Source: Paenibacillus sp. HGH0039
GTDB lineage: Bacteria > Bacillota > Bacilli > Paenibacillales > NBRC-103111
Assembly (NCBI RefSeq): GCF_000411255.1
Contig: NZ_KE150412.1
Coordinates: 1,989,168 to 2,053,167, forward strand
Reading direction: 5' to 3'
Length of the DNA: 64,000 nucleotides
Shown piece after piece: positions 27,801 through 37,189 of the stretch. Made by a program: the position numbers and the translations under genes. Position 1 is the first letter of the stretch; the number at the start of each line of letters is the position of its first letter. A model generated the notes under the pieces. It was not told the DNA's origin. It was given only the letters and a program-made list of their open reading frames with translations, and did not search any database.

Positions 27801-28703
27801 TTCAAGCACCGGCGGAGTGCTTTGAGGATGTGCCGTGATCACCGGAGGCGCGGCAGGCGGCGCCGAGCTTTTGACCGTCAAGGTAAAGTCCTTGGTCACA
27901 TTTTCATTATTTCTGCTGATTTTCGCCTGAAGAACGGCCGTTACATCTCCTCCGGTCGATGGCGTCACTGTTCCCGTCGCGGGATCGATGACCCCGTTTC
28001 CTCCGGTCCAAGTGATTTGCGTGAAATGTGTACCCGCAGCCGGAAGGGTTACGTTCTGGGTAACATGTGCGGCACTGTCTCCCGTCGCATAACCGATCTC
28101 CAGAGCCGTCTTGTCATCTTGAAGAGCTCCGGACACAATCTGGCCGATCGTCGTGTCTATGATGGTTTGAATCTCGGCCGCAGCCGTATATCCGTCGGCA
28201 GGAATGCCGTCGAGTACAGCTTTGTCTACAACCGATTGCTCCGTGTAATCCAAAGCGGAATACTTGCTCAAATCCAAGCCGGGATTAACGAAAGTTCCGT
28301 CATTAACCCAGCTCAAAGCGGCGCTTACTCCGGAATTATCGGTAGCTTCATGGAGAAACAAAAAGAAATTTCTGTTATCTAAGGCGATGCCGTAAGCATC
28401 GCGCAGATCCGTAACCGTCGCAAAAGGACGCTTGCTGATCAGTTCATCCACGATAGCGTCGTTATCCGCTTTTCTGTTTGAGTCAAAAATATCCTTCTGC
28501 TGCACGGTTTCAAAAATATCGTTAGGATAATCCAGAATGGCTTGATACATTTCCGCAGCAATGACCGCCGCGTTATAAGCTGAAAGTCCGCCGGGAGGCG
28601 TCGCCTTAACCGGACCCGCTCCGCCGAACAAAACGGCGTTAAGCACAATCACGCTCATCAACATAACCGAAATCCATCGGAAAGAGGATTTTCTCTGATG
28701 CAT
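24801..28703 (-). CDS. secreted SLH-domain protein with five Ig-like repeats and an FnIII domain
   Basis: 1300 residues. Signal peptide 1-34 (cut near PVKA). Residues 40-200 are helical and contain DAIVDELISKRPFATVTDLRDA, like a helix-hairpin-helix. Residues 205-280 look like one bacterial Ig domain. Five Ig-like repeats follow (284-375, 383-474, 478-568, 578-666, 672-760), each with TYQWQ or similar, NG(Y/N)xYRV and a closing strand. FnIII is at 763-850, then a Gly/Ser/Pro linker, an unassigned 250-residue region and three SLH motifs (about 1130-1300; DVAGHWAQ first). SLH domains bind pyruvylated wall polymers, so the protein should be displayed on the cell surface. The ligand of the Ig array is unknown. 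Confidence 0.85.
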   Translation of the reverse strand: MHQRKSSFRWISVMLMSVIVLNAVLFGGAGPVKATPPGGLSAYNAAVIAAEMYQAILDYPNDIFETVQQKDIFDSNRKADNDAIVDELISKRPFATVTDLRDAYGIALDNRNFFLFLHEATDNSGVSAALSWVNDGTFVNPGLDLSKYSALDYTEQSVVDKAVLDGIPADGYTAAAEIQTIIDTTIGQIVSGALQDDKTALEIGYATGDSAAHVTQNVTLPAAGTHFTQITWTGGNGVIDPATGTVTPSTGGDVTAVLQAKISRNNENVTKDFTLTVKSSAPPAAPPVITAHPQSTPPVLEGMPASFSVTATGTGLTYQWQVNIGSGFLNLPGDTNATLSIPAVSPVMNGYTYRVVVSGTGGQSVTSNAAVLNVVPMIPNPTFPPMITAQPQNTPPLLEGTPASFSVTATGTGLTYQWQEDSGMGFLNLQGDTNATLSIPAATANMNGYTYRVVVSGTGGPPVTSTPAVLNVVPMLPTFPPVIMIHPQSPSPVLEGAPAAFSVLASGMGLTYQWQVNTGQGFQNLPGELSVVLDLPAVTMNMNGYTYRVVVSGTGGQSVTSNAAMLTVLPSIPNPTLPPVIVVHPQSPPPVLEGAPASFSVTATGSKLIYQWQEDSGNGFQDMPGETNATLNIAAVSQGMDGYRYRVVVTGKGGLQAISNDATLTVTQPIVPPVIKNQPPEDLSVPKGARINLSLKADGRDLSFQWQVNTGTGFHDLPGETGALLSIFPVTQEMNGNKYRVIVSASGLYPTTSDETLLTVYTVPSAPTNVTATAGDGQAVVSFTAPSDGGNAITGYEVTVSPGNKVVSGMASPITVTGLTNGTAYTFTVKAFNAAGDGAASASSNAVTPYVSSSGGGGGGGGSSEPSTPTPTTPSVPEVPANDGADILVNGKTERAGTLKSTEVNGQSVLTVVVDPKKLDEKLASEGQHAVVTIPLAKDKKADVLVGELTGQMVKAMEQKQAVVKISFGDITYTIPAEQINVSALSDQLGKPAALDDIKVRIEVATPSKETLKVVENSAADGNFTLVAPALNFAVKGTYGGTTVEVSRFNAYVERTIAIPDGVDPSKITTGVVVEADGTVRHVPTRIVNVGGRYFAKINSLTNSTYSVIWHPVEFRDVAGHWAQNAVNDMGSRMVVSGVENGTFNPDTAITRAEFAAIMVRALGLKQEKASAPFSDVKATDWYSAAVQTAYAYKLIGGFEDGTFRPSDKITREQAMVIMAKAMKTTGLRDKLPSQEAAESLAPYADAAATAEWAKSGVADCLQGAIFAGRTATELAPKASITRAEVAAIVQRLLQKSELI
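26424..27854 (-). repeat. tandem array encoding five Ig-like repeats
   Basis: Units of about 270-290 bases. The units between about 26.9 and 27.85 kb are the most alike, which suggests recent amplification; the one nearest the FnIII end is the most divergent. Confidence 0.8.
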
Positions 28704-28942
28704 ACATTCACCTCATAATTTGTAGAAAATCTTGTTAACGTACTGACACAACGGCTATCAATGAAAATTTTTTCTCTCTTTATCTGAGCTTCGGCCAGCT
28801 CCTTCCCCCTGTTTTTAACATGGAAAATTGTATCAAGTATCACTGAACGGATTCTGGACAAAATTCGTCATTTTTCGCCAAAACCGTTCCGTTTCGGATA
28901 TCGGCAGCCGCAAACCTGCTCTCCATAGGATTTCAGCCCCAT
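28704..28942. other. intergenic leader of the Ig-like SLH gene
   Basis: No gene is seen. GAGGTGA lies just before the SLH gene start. AT-rich stretches could hold its promoter, but no hexamer pair is convincing and no riboswitch core was recognised. Confidence 0.4.
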
Positions 28943-28979
28943 AAAAAAAAGCCCAGCCGCTCAATAGGGGCAAAGGCTT
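28943..28979 (-). terminator. probable intrinsic terminator of the two-component operon
   Basis: On the minus strand AAGCC, then GCC, pair with GGC and GGCTT in an interrupted stem, followed by eight T. Confidence 0.6.
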
Positions 28980-29001
28980 CGTCCGGGATAACCGGAATCG
29001 C

Positions 29002-30135
29002 TCAGATGCTCTGCATCAAGTGTTTATACAGGTTGGTTGTTTCGCGGCCGGGCTCTGATCCCAGCTCTTCGCGGAGGGCGCTTGCGAACGCTTCATAATG
29101 CTTTTTCAGCGACAGCATATCACCCAGCCCGGCATGGACTTCCATCCCCGCCCGGCAAATTTCTTCCGAGAACGGCTCCTTTTTTTGGAGCAGCTCCAGC
29201 CGCCGGAGAGCGGATTGAGTCTGACCTGCGGATACTTCGTAAGCCGAGGCCAGAAGACTGGCCTGGATATACTGTCCGAGCAGCTGCGCCCGGTACGATT
29301 TGGCCCAGAAATAATCGTGCTCTTCCAAATAATCTCCACGGTATAGCTGAAGCGCCTGGTCCAGCCGCCGCCACTGCTCCCGCGACGTAATCTCGCCGAC
29401 AGAGGCTCCGGCCAGGAACAGGTCCACATCGGTGCGGAAATCGTCCCCCGTGAAGCGATAGCTGTCGTGGGAATAATCGATGCCCGCTCCGATTCCCCAG
29501 GCTTTGAGCATTTTGCGCACCTGGTATACGGAGGTGTGTAGCTGGGTGACCGCTTTATCCAGAGAAAGCTCCGGCCATAGCGTCTCCAGAATGACATCCT
29601 TGGCCACCCGCTTGCTCCCGTGATGAACGAGGAAAGCGAACAGCTCCTGCGCTTTTTGCGTGCGCCATCTCAAGCTGCCGCCTGTACCGGCGCTTCCCGC
29701 CAGGGACAGCTGCTTAAAGCACAGCACGGCCGGTGCGCCGGCCGGCGCCGCCTCCCGGCGGACGGCCTGAAGCTGGCTAAGACGCGACTCCAGGCGGCTG
29801 ACGGTCTTGGCGAACCGTTCCGGATCGACCGGCTTGAGCAGATAGTCGATCGCGCCAAGCTCGAACGCTTCGATTGCGTAGTCGTTATAGGCGGTTACGT
29901 AGACGATCTGCGCCTCCGGGTTCAGCCGGTACAGATGCTCCGCCGCTTCAAGGCCGTTCATCTCGGGCATCTCGATGTCCAAGAAGACGATGTCCGCCTT
30001 CTCGGCAGTCATATGTTCAAGCCCGTGCCGGGCCTGCGTATACATGCCCGCGACCTCCATGCGCCCATCCGACTGGAGCAGACGCTCCATCTGGATCAGG
30101 GCGGGCTTTTCGTCGTCAATCAGAATGGCCTTCAC
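29002..30135 (-). CDS. response regulator with a bacterial transcriptional activator (BTAD/SARP-like) output
   Basis: 377 residues. The receiver domain (1-120) has the DDE pocket, phospho-acceptor D53 (FLDIEMPEM), T81 in the YVTAYND segment and K102 in LLKP. A winged-helix region (about 150-230, with TQKAQELFAFLVHHGSKRVAKDVILETLWP) and a helical BTAD domain (about 240-375) follow. It starts with GTG at 30135 after AGGAGG, and GTGA overlaps the sensor gene stop, so the two are translationally coupled. BTAD regulators bind direct repeats near promoters; targets cannot be told from sequence. Confidence 0.88.
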   Translation of the reverse strand: MKAILIDDEKPALIQMERLLQSDGRMEVAGMYTQARHGLEHMTAEKADIVFLDIEMPEMNGLEAAEHLYRLNPEAQIVYVTAYNDYAIEAFELGAIDYLLKPVDPERFAKTVSRLESRLSQLQAVRREAAPAGAPAVLCFKQLSLAGSAGTGGSLRWRTQKAQELFAFLVHHGSKRVAKDVILETLWPELSLDKAVTQLHTSVYQVRKMLKAWGIGAGIDYSHDSYRFTGDDFRTDVDLFLAGASVGEITSREQWRRLDQALQLYRGDYLEEHDYFWAKSYRAQLLGQYIQASLLASAYEVSAGQTQSALRRLELLQKKEPFSEEICRAGMEVHAGLGDMLSLKKHYEAFASALREELGSEPGRETTNLYKHLMQSI

Positions 30136-33100
30136 TGTTTTTGACCTCCTCCCGCATTCCCCCGGGTTCCCCCGTTATTCGGCACCCGGAATCGGACAAT
30201 CGTTCCTCGTCCCGCCTCGGTCCGGATGTCGAGCCCTTCGCCGAACATCGTCAGCAGCCGGGTATGGATGTTGATCAGGCCTACCCCTCCCCCGGCCTCT
30301 GCCGACAAGAGGGATGCCGCGCGTCCGGGTTCCATCCCGACTCCGTTATCCGTAATTTCCACGAGCAGAACATCTTCCTTCTCCTCGACGGAAATTCCGA
30401 TCGTTCCGCCTTCCGCACGCCTCATGATGCCGTGGCGAACCGCATTTTCAACGATAGGCTGGATGCTGAGCGGGGGGATCAGACGGTTCGGCTCGGACCG
30501 GATGTCGTATGTCACCTGCAGCCGTTCTTCGAAACGTGCCTTCTCCAGAACTAAATACGACTGAACGAGAGCCATTTCCTTCTGTAAAGGTACCAACTGG
30601 TCGCGATTCTGAAAATCGAAGCTGCCCCGAAGATAACGGCTGAGCTCCAGGAGGAGCTTCGTCGTTTTGTCCGGGTCCGAAGGCAGCAGCGCGATGATCG
30701 TATTCAGCGCATTGTACAAAAAATGCGGCTTGATCTGCGCCTGCAAAAACGCCATCTCCGCCGAGACCGCGTTCCGGACAGACTTGCGCATCTCAAGCAG
30801 GGTCCGCACCCGGGCTCTCAGTTCGTCGGCATCGACCGGCTTGCGCAGGAAATCGTTGGCACCCGCCTGGAAACCGGTACGCACATCCTCCGGCAGACTC
30901 CGTGCGGTCAGCAGCAAGACCGGGAGCTCGGCCAGCGAAAGACGGGCGCGGATCGCCCGGCACAATTCCAGACCGGACATGCCCGGCATCATCCAGTCGG
31001 CAATGACCAGGTCGATGGATTGCCCGGAGCCGATATGCGCCATCGCTTTGGCCCCGCCGTCCACCGCGATCAGCCGGTAACCTTCAACCGACAGCAGGTT
31101 GTACAGCACCTGCAGGTTGACCGGATCGTCGTCGACCAGCAGGACAGTCGCGTCGATTTGGCGGGCCCGCCGGTCCTCCCGGCCTTCGGGCAGGACGGCG
31201 GCGGCCGTTTCGTCCCTTGCCGCCGAAGCCCTGAAGCCCGCATCGGAAGACCGTGCCGCTTCCGGTGCGGCCGTAGTCGACGGAACGGTAAACCGGAATA
31301 CGGAGCCTTCTCCGAGCCGGGATTCCGCTTCGATTTTTCCTTCACCCAGTTCGACCAGCTTCTTCGTAATACTCAGTCCGAGGCCGGTTCCTTCGTAATC
31401 GCGATCCCCGGGACCCACACCCTGATCATAGGCATGGAAGATTTCTTCCATGCGGTTCTCCGCGATTCCGATCCCCGTGTCTTTAACGAAGATGAGCACA
31501 TGGCCGCTCTTCGTTACCGCCCCGATCGTGACGGTTCCCGCAGGAGTGAATTTCACGGCATTTCCGATCAGATTGTACAAAATTTGCTGCAGACGGTCTT
31601 CATCCGTCAGAAGCCAGGGCAGCCGGTCAGGCCATTCTTGCTCGAAACGGATGTCTTTGTGCCGGGCGACATGCGTCATAACCTCGAGTACGGCGTTCGT
31701 TGCGGCTTTGAGATCTACCGGCTGCCTCTTCAGCACAATTTCGCCGTTTTTAAGCTTGCTGAAATCCAAAATATCGTTAATGAGAAGAGTAAGCCTCCGA
31801 CCCGTCGATACAATCATCGCCAGATCGTTCCTCTGCTTATCGTTCAAAGCGCCCGATGCGCCTTCCAGCATAGACTGGGCCATGTTGACCATTCCGTGCA
31901 GAGGCGTACGGAGTTCATGGGACGTATTCGCCATGAATTCATCCTTCAACCCGTCCAAGGAAAGCAGCCTGCGCGACAGCTGGTCCACCTCCACGAAAGT
32001 CCGGTTAAACCGCTGCGCAAGCAGGACGGCCTGGGTCATCACGAACAGCAGCATTTCGGCCGGAATGAGCAGCAGCCCTTCGTACAAGCCGACCAGGTTG
32101 AGCACGTACGCCGCTATGACCATCAGAATGCTCATCACACCGGCGATCATGAGCAAGGTGTCCTCGGAGCGCTTGCGCACGTCCCGAAGCAGAACGAACG
32201 CTATATAGCACATGCTGAGGAAGGAAACCGCCAGGATCAGCACCTCGAGCCGCGAGAAAACAACAGGCGGCAGCAGTAGACCCGCCAGCAGACCGGTCAC
32301 AGTCACGGCGGAGCTCAGCCGCATCGCAAGCGGATGAACGCCGCCCGGTACGGCAACGGCTACATAGCGGAGTAAGAAAAAGTACACGAATGAAGACACC
32401 ATAAGCTGCACCTTGAGCAGCCAGGTGTAGGAAAACCCCGGCCAGGCGGCGGCAAGCAGCTTCTCCCCGTGCGTAAGCACAAACAACAGCCCGACCAGAC
32501 AGAACAGCCCCAAATAAAGCGAGGCCGGATCTTTCCTCCGCATCCTGTACAAAACCAGAAAATAAAGTCCCGGAATCAGGAAGCCCGCCATCGTCATCCA
32601 CTCGGAAAATAATGCCGCTTCCCGGCTTTTCATGACGGACTTTTCGTCTCCGAACAAAATCGGAGTGAACATACCGCCGGAGGAATAGCTGTGGTTGGAG
32701 ATCTGAACCACGATCTCGGCTTCACTGCCCTGCAGGTAGGAAAACCCCGTGTACGGGACGTTGTCGGGACTTTCTTCGGCGGCCGTACGGCCCGGCGTTC
32801 CGCTCGCTCCCACTTCCCGGCCGTTCACGAACACCCGGTTAGCCATGCGGATATTGCCGGTGCGGATGCCGTAAAGGGCCCCGTCGGTCTCGTTAAGCCG
32901 CACTTTAAGCCGAAACGTGGCATACCCTTCGGCGGCGGAATCCTCTTCCGTGCCCATATACGCATTCCATTTCCCCGGAATTTGCGCCATGCCGGTCGGC
33001 ACGGGAGGCGTCCTTCCCGTTTCCGCGGAAGGATGAAAATCTCCGGGAACGAGCAGCTTCCCCCTGTAAAATTCCCACTCGCCGCTCAGCCTTACCGTCC

Positions 33101-33254
33101 CTTTGTCCGCAAAGTTCCAGGCTCTGAGATCCAACACCCCGCGGACCGCATCGGGATTCCGCTCGATCGACACGACGTGCTGAAGAACGGAATACACCGG
33201 CAGCAGCAGAATAAGCGCGGCTCCGAGTATAAAAAACAACGCTTGTTTTTTCAT
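30132..33254 (-). CDS. hybrid sensor kinase: 7TM sensor, HisKA kinase, receiver, then a LytS-type kinase
   Basis: 1040 residues. An N-terminal helix (5-25) precedes an extracellular jelly-roll domain (about 45-205, 7TMR-DISM-like) and seven membrane helices (about 220-415). Next are a HisKA domain with H446 in NTSHELRTP, a first HATPase (about 550-658; DTGIGI, GTGLGLSI), a receiver domain (703-820; D753) and a second kinase of the LytS/YehU type with H844 in IKPHFLYN and its own HATPase to about 1030. Two complete kinase modules around a receiver imply an internal phosphorelay or two inputs to the BTAD regulator downstream. Extracellular domains of this type are thought to bind carbohydrates. 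The ribosome site is weak. Confidence 0.88.
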   Translation of the reverse strand: MKKQALFFILGAALILLLPVYSVLQHVVSIERNPDAVRGVLDLRAWNFADKGTVRLSGEWEFYRGKLLVPGDFHPSAETGRTPPVPTGMAQIPGKWNAYMGTEEDSAAEGYATFRLKVRLNETDGALYGIRTGNIRMANRVFVNGREVGASGTPGRTAAEESPDNVPYTGFSYLQGSEAEIVVQISNHSYSSGGMFTPILFGDEKSVMKSREAALFSEWMTMAGFLIPGLYFLVLYRMRRKDPASLYLGLFCLVGLLFVLTHGEKLLAAAWPGFSYTWLLKVQLMVSSFVYFFLLRYVAVAVPGGVHPLAMRLSSAVTVTGLLAGLLLPPVVFSRLEVLILAVSFLSMCYIAFVLLRDVRKRSEDTLLMIAGVMSILMVIAAYVLNLVGLYEGLLLIPAEMLLFVMTQAVLLAQRFNRTFVEVDQLSRRLLSLDGLKDEFMANTSHELRTPLHGMVNMAQSMLEGASGALNDKQRNDLAMIVSTGRRLTLLINDILDFSKLKNGEIVLKRQPVDLKAATNAVLEVMTHVARHKDIRFEQEWPDRLPWLLTDEDRLQQILYNLIGNAVKFTPAGTVTIGAVTKSGHVLIFVKDTGIGIAENRMEEIFHAYDQGVGPGDRDYEGTGLGLSITKKLVELGEGKIEAESRLGEGSVFRFTVPSTTAAPEAARSSDAGFRASAARDETAAAVLPEGREDRRARQIDATVLLVDDDPVNLQVLYNLLSVEGYRLIAVDGGAKAMAHIGSGQSIDLVIADWMMPGMSGLELCRAIRARLSLAELPVLLLTARSLPEDVRTGFQAGANDFLRKPVDADELRARVRTLLEMRKSVRNAVSAEMAFLQAQIKPHFLYNALNTIIALLPSDPDKTTKLLLELSRYLRGSFDFQNRDQLVPLQKEMALVQSYLVLEKARFEERLQVTYDIRSEPNRLIPPLSIQPIVENAVRHGIMRRAEGGTIGISVEEKEDVLLVEITDNGVGMEPGRAASLLSAEAGGGVGLINIHTRLLTMFGEGLDIRTEAGRGTIVRFRVPNNGGTRGNAGGGQKQ

Positions 33255-33565
33255 AGGTTAATCCACAGCTCATGAAATCGCTTGCAAAAACCCTGTAAGC
33301 CATCCCTGCAGCTCCTGTACCGCTTCTGGCCACCACACATGTGCGGCACCATAGACAAATTGCGCTCTCGTACACTTCTATAATATAAAGTCCCCATTGT
33401 CTTTCACCTGCCGGAAAAAAGTAGCGATGCTGTTGTATTGTACCACAGGCCGCGCCAGGTTTCTTTGGGTTCGGATTAAATCAAAGTTAAGAAATAAATC
33501 GTACCCATTCTCCCGCACGGGCTAGGCGGCAGCTAATTGACAATCCATGTGAGGTCTCCATTTCC
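33255..33565. other. intergenic region upstream of the sensor kinase gene
   Basis: No gene is supported. A TATTAT-containing stretch near 33380 on the minus strand could be a -10 for the kinase gene, with only a weak -35. Short reading frames here lack ribosome sites. Confidence 0.35.
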
Positions 33566-33603
33566 AAAAAAAAAATGAGCCTCTAATTACATTAGAGACT
33601 CAT
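33566..33603 (-). terminator. intrinsic terminator of the ketone-body operon
   Basis: ATGAGTCTCTAAT pairs with ATTAGAGGCTCAT around GTA (one mismatch), followed by a T run on the minus strand. Confidence 0.85.
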
Positions 33604-33651
33604 CTGCCCGAATACCCGTATGAACGATCGTTACCGGTACGATTCGCCGCC

Positions 33652-34836
<1,185 letters not shown>

Positions 34837-34842
34837 TTCGGA

Positions 34843-35517
34843 TCACCCTTCCTGTCCGCAGGCTTCGAGCCGCTCTTTTAAAAGAGGGCCGAGCGTGAAC
34901 GCCGCTTCGGTCTTGGCCCGGACTTCGTCCAGCTCCGCTTCTCCGAGCAGTTCGGCCAGCACCATACCCTCCGGCGTAAAATCGAATACGGCCAGATCCG
35001 TAATGAGCCGGTCCACCACTCCTCTGCCTGTCAAAGGAAGGGTGCAGGCTTTTTTCACCTTGGATTCCCCGTATTTGTTCACGTGTTCCATGATGACGAC
35101 GATGCGCTTGGCTCCGCTCACCAGATCCATCGCGCCGCCCATGCCTTTGACCATTTTGCCCGGAATCATCCAATTTGCAAGGTCACCTTCGCCGGATACC
35201 TCCATACCGCCCAGAATAGCCAAGTCGATATGGCCGCCCCGGATCATGGCGAACGATTCCGCACTGTCGAAATAGGAAGCGCCCGGTACCGCCGTGACGG
35301 TTTCCTTGCCCGCGTTGATCAAATCCGGGTCTTCCTCTCCCCGTTTCGGATAAGGACCGATGCCCAGCAGACCGTTCTCGGATTGAAGCATCACTGTAAT
35401 ACCGGCGGGAATTTCATCGGCTACGAGCGTCGGCATGCCGATCCCCAGGTTGACGTACATGCCGTCCCGGATTTCCCGTACGGCGCGCTCCACGATTCTT
35501 TGGCGCGGATGGCTCAT
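34843..35517 (-). CDS. scoB: succinyl-CoA:3-ketoacid CoA-transferase subunit B
   Basis: 224 residues. The catalytic glutamate lies in QSENGLLG (about residues 45-52). The N-terminal [13 protein letters not shown] and the later [14 protein letters not shown] are typical of the B subunit. With subunit A it moves CoA from succinyl-CoA to acetoacetate, activating ketone bodies. Its start overlaps the scoA stop by four bases, a sign of coupled translation for an obligate heteromer. AtoA of the acetate CoA-transferase group is the alternative; the yxjC-like context favours ScoB. Confidence 0.92.
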   Translation of the reverse strand: MSHPRQRIVERAVREIRDGMYVNLGIGMPTLVADEIPAGITVMLQSENGLLGIGPYPKRGEEDPDLINAGKETVTAVPGASYFDSAESFAMIRGGHIDLAILGGMEVSGEGDLANWMIPGKMVKGMGGAMDLVSGAKRIVVIMEHVNKYGESKVKKACTLPLTGRGVVDRLITDLAVFDFTPEGMVLAELLGEAELDEVRAKTEAAFTLGPLLKERLEACGQEG

Positions 35518-36224
35518 GCTGTCTCCTCCTTCGCTTCGCGGACCGTCAGACGCTCGATCCGTTTCTGATAGCTCCCGCCCTGCACGACATGCTGCACAAA
35601 AATGCCCGGCGTATGAATGTCATCGGGGTCCAGCTCTCCCGCCTCCACAATCTCCTCGGCTTCCGCGAGCGTGATTTTGCCGGCTGCCGCAGCCAGCGGA
35701 TTGAAATTGCGGGACGTTTTGCGGAACACGAGGTTCCCCGCCGTGTCGGCTTTCCAGGCTTTCACCAGCGCAAAGTCGCCGGTGATCGCTTTTTCCAGAA
35801 TATACGGCCGGCCCCCGAAATGTTTCTCCTCTTTGCCTTCCGCTACCAGCGTCCCGACGCCCGTCGCCGTGTAAAAAGCGGGAATGCCCGCTCCGCCTGC
35901 CCGGATGCGTTCCGCCAGCGTGCCCTGCGGCACCAGCTCAACCTCCAGTTCGCCGCTTAAGTACTGCTTCTCGAACGTTTTATTTTCTCCGACGTAGGAG
36001 GACACCATCTTCTTGATCTGCTTGTTAGCCAGCAGCAGCCCCAGGCCCCAATCGTCGACTCCGCAGTTATTGCTGACGACCGTAAGCTCGCCGGTGCCCT
36101 GCCGCTGCAGGGCCGCGATCAGATGCTCCGGTATGCCGCACAGGCCGAAACCTCCCACGATCAGGGTCGCTCCTTCGCCGATTACACGTACGGCTTCCTC
36201 CGCTGATTTCAGAACCTTGCTCAT
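35514..36224 (-). CDS. scoA: succinyl-CoA:3-ketoacid CoA-transferase subunit A
   Basis: 236 residues. The [13 protein letters not shown] segment (about 24-36) is the CoA-binding hallmark of the A subunit, followed by [16 protein letters not shown] and the oxyanion-side [10 protein letters not shown]. It is the partner of scoB downstream. It lies 37 bases after the 3-hydroxybutyrate dehydrogenase gene. The order permease, dehydrogenase, ScoA, ScoB keeps the content of the B. subtilis yxjC-scoA-scoB-yxjF operon, with the dehydrogenase moved forward and a thiolase added at the end. Confidence 0.92.
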   Translation of the reverse strand: MSKVLKSAEEAVRVIGEGATLIVGGFGLCGIPEHLIAALQRQGTGELTVVSNNCGVDDWGLGLLLANKQIKKMVSSYVGENKTFEKQYLSGELEVELVPQGTLAERIRAGGAGIPAFYTATGVGTLVAEGKEEKHFGGRPYILEKAITGDFALVKAWKADTAGNLVFRKTSRNFNPLAAAAGKITLAEAEEIVEAGELDPDDIHTPGIFVQHVVQGGSYQKRIERLTVREAKEETA

Positions 36225-36261
36225 GTCTGCCCCTCTCCTCTCGCGTGATAAATTTCTCTCT

Positions 36262-37047
36262 CTACTGTGCCGTATAACCGCCGTCGATCAGCATGGACGT
36301 TCCCGTCACGCCCTTCAGCTTGTCGCTGGCGATGAGCATGGCGAATTCGGCGATTTCATCGACCGACAGGAGCCTTTTTTGCGGCACCAGCGGGTAGATG
36401 ACCTCCTCCAGCACGCTTTCCAGGGGAACGCCCCGCGTTCTTGCCAGATCTTCGAGCTGGCCGCGTACGAGCGGCGTATCCACGTAGCCCGGGCACAGCG
36501 CGTTAACCGTGATGCCGTGCGCCGCGCTTTCCAGAGCCGCTACCTTCGTCAGCCCGATGAGTCCGTGCTTCGCGCTGTTGTAAGCGGCTTTGCCCGCGAA
36601 ACCGATGACGCCGTTGATCGAAGCCATGTTGATAATCCGCCCGTACTGCTGTTCCTTCATAATGGGCAGAGCATGCTTGATCCCGATAAAAGCCCCCGTC
36701 AGCATCACTTTGATCATAAATTCAAACTTTTCCACCGGGAATTCTTCGATAGGCGCGACATGCTGCAGACCCGCGTTGTTCACCAGAATATCGAACCGGC
36801 CGTAGGTTTCGTGCGTTGTCCGGATCGCTCCGGCGAACTGGCTTTCGTCGGTTACATTGCAGGCGAGACCGATGGCTTCGTATCCTTCGTCCGCCAGCCG
36901 CCGAGCCGCCGCTTTAGCCTTTTCCTCCTGAATGTCGGAAATAACGACCTTGGCCCCCTCGCGGGCGAATGTGCGGGCGATTTCAAGGCCGATGCCGCTG
37001 GCCGCTCCGGTGATCAGAGCTGTTTTATGAGCCAAAAATGGGGTCAT
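36262..37047 (-). CDS. 3-hydroxybutyrate dehydrogenase (SDR family, YxjF-like)
   Basis: 261 residues from the ATG at 37047, preceded by GGAAGGAG; an ATG 63 bases upstream has no ribosome site. It shows GAASGIG for NAD binding, NNAG and a YNSAK catalytic tyrosine-lysine pair. The C-terminal [11 protein letters not shown] is typical of 3-hydroxybutyrate dehydrogenases. It oxidises 3-hydroxybutyrate to acetoacetate, the substrate of ScoAB. The operon thus covers uptake, oxidation, CoA activation and thiolysis. Confidence 0.88.
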   Translation of the reverse strand: MTPFLAHKTALITGAASGIGLEIARTFAREGAKVVISDIQEEKAKAAARRLADEGYEAIGLACNVTDESQFAGAIRTTHETYGRFDILVNNAGLQHVAPIEEFPVEKFEFMIKVMLTGAFIGIKHALPIMKEQQYGRIINMASINGVIGFAGKAAYNSAKHGLIGLTKVAALESAAHGITVNALCPGYVDTPLVRGQLEDLARTRGVPLESVLEEVIYPLVPQKRLLSVDEIAEFAMLIASDKLKGVTGTSMLIDGGYTAQ

Positions 37048-37189
37048 GACCGCCACTCCTTCCGTGAGTTTTACAGACCTGACTAAAATGAATACTGAAA
37101 CAAGAAGCATCTAAATTACCTATGAACTTAACTGTTAACGGTTTAAAATATCGAACGGACGCCTCCGCTGCATTCCGGCCTCTTCCTGT

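Noticed and set aside
28704..28942. Search for a c-di-GMP riboswitch upstream of this and the other two SLH genes
   Set aside because: None of the three leaders shows the conserved GEMM core sequences.
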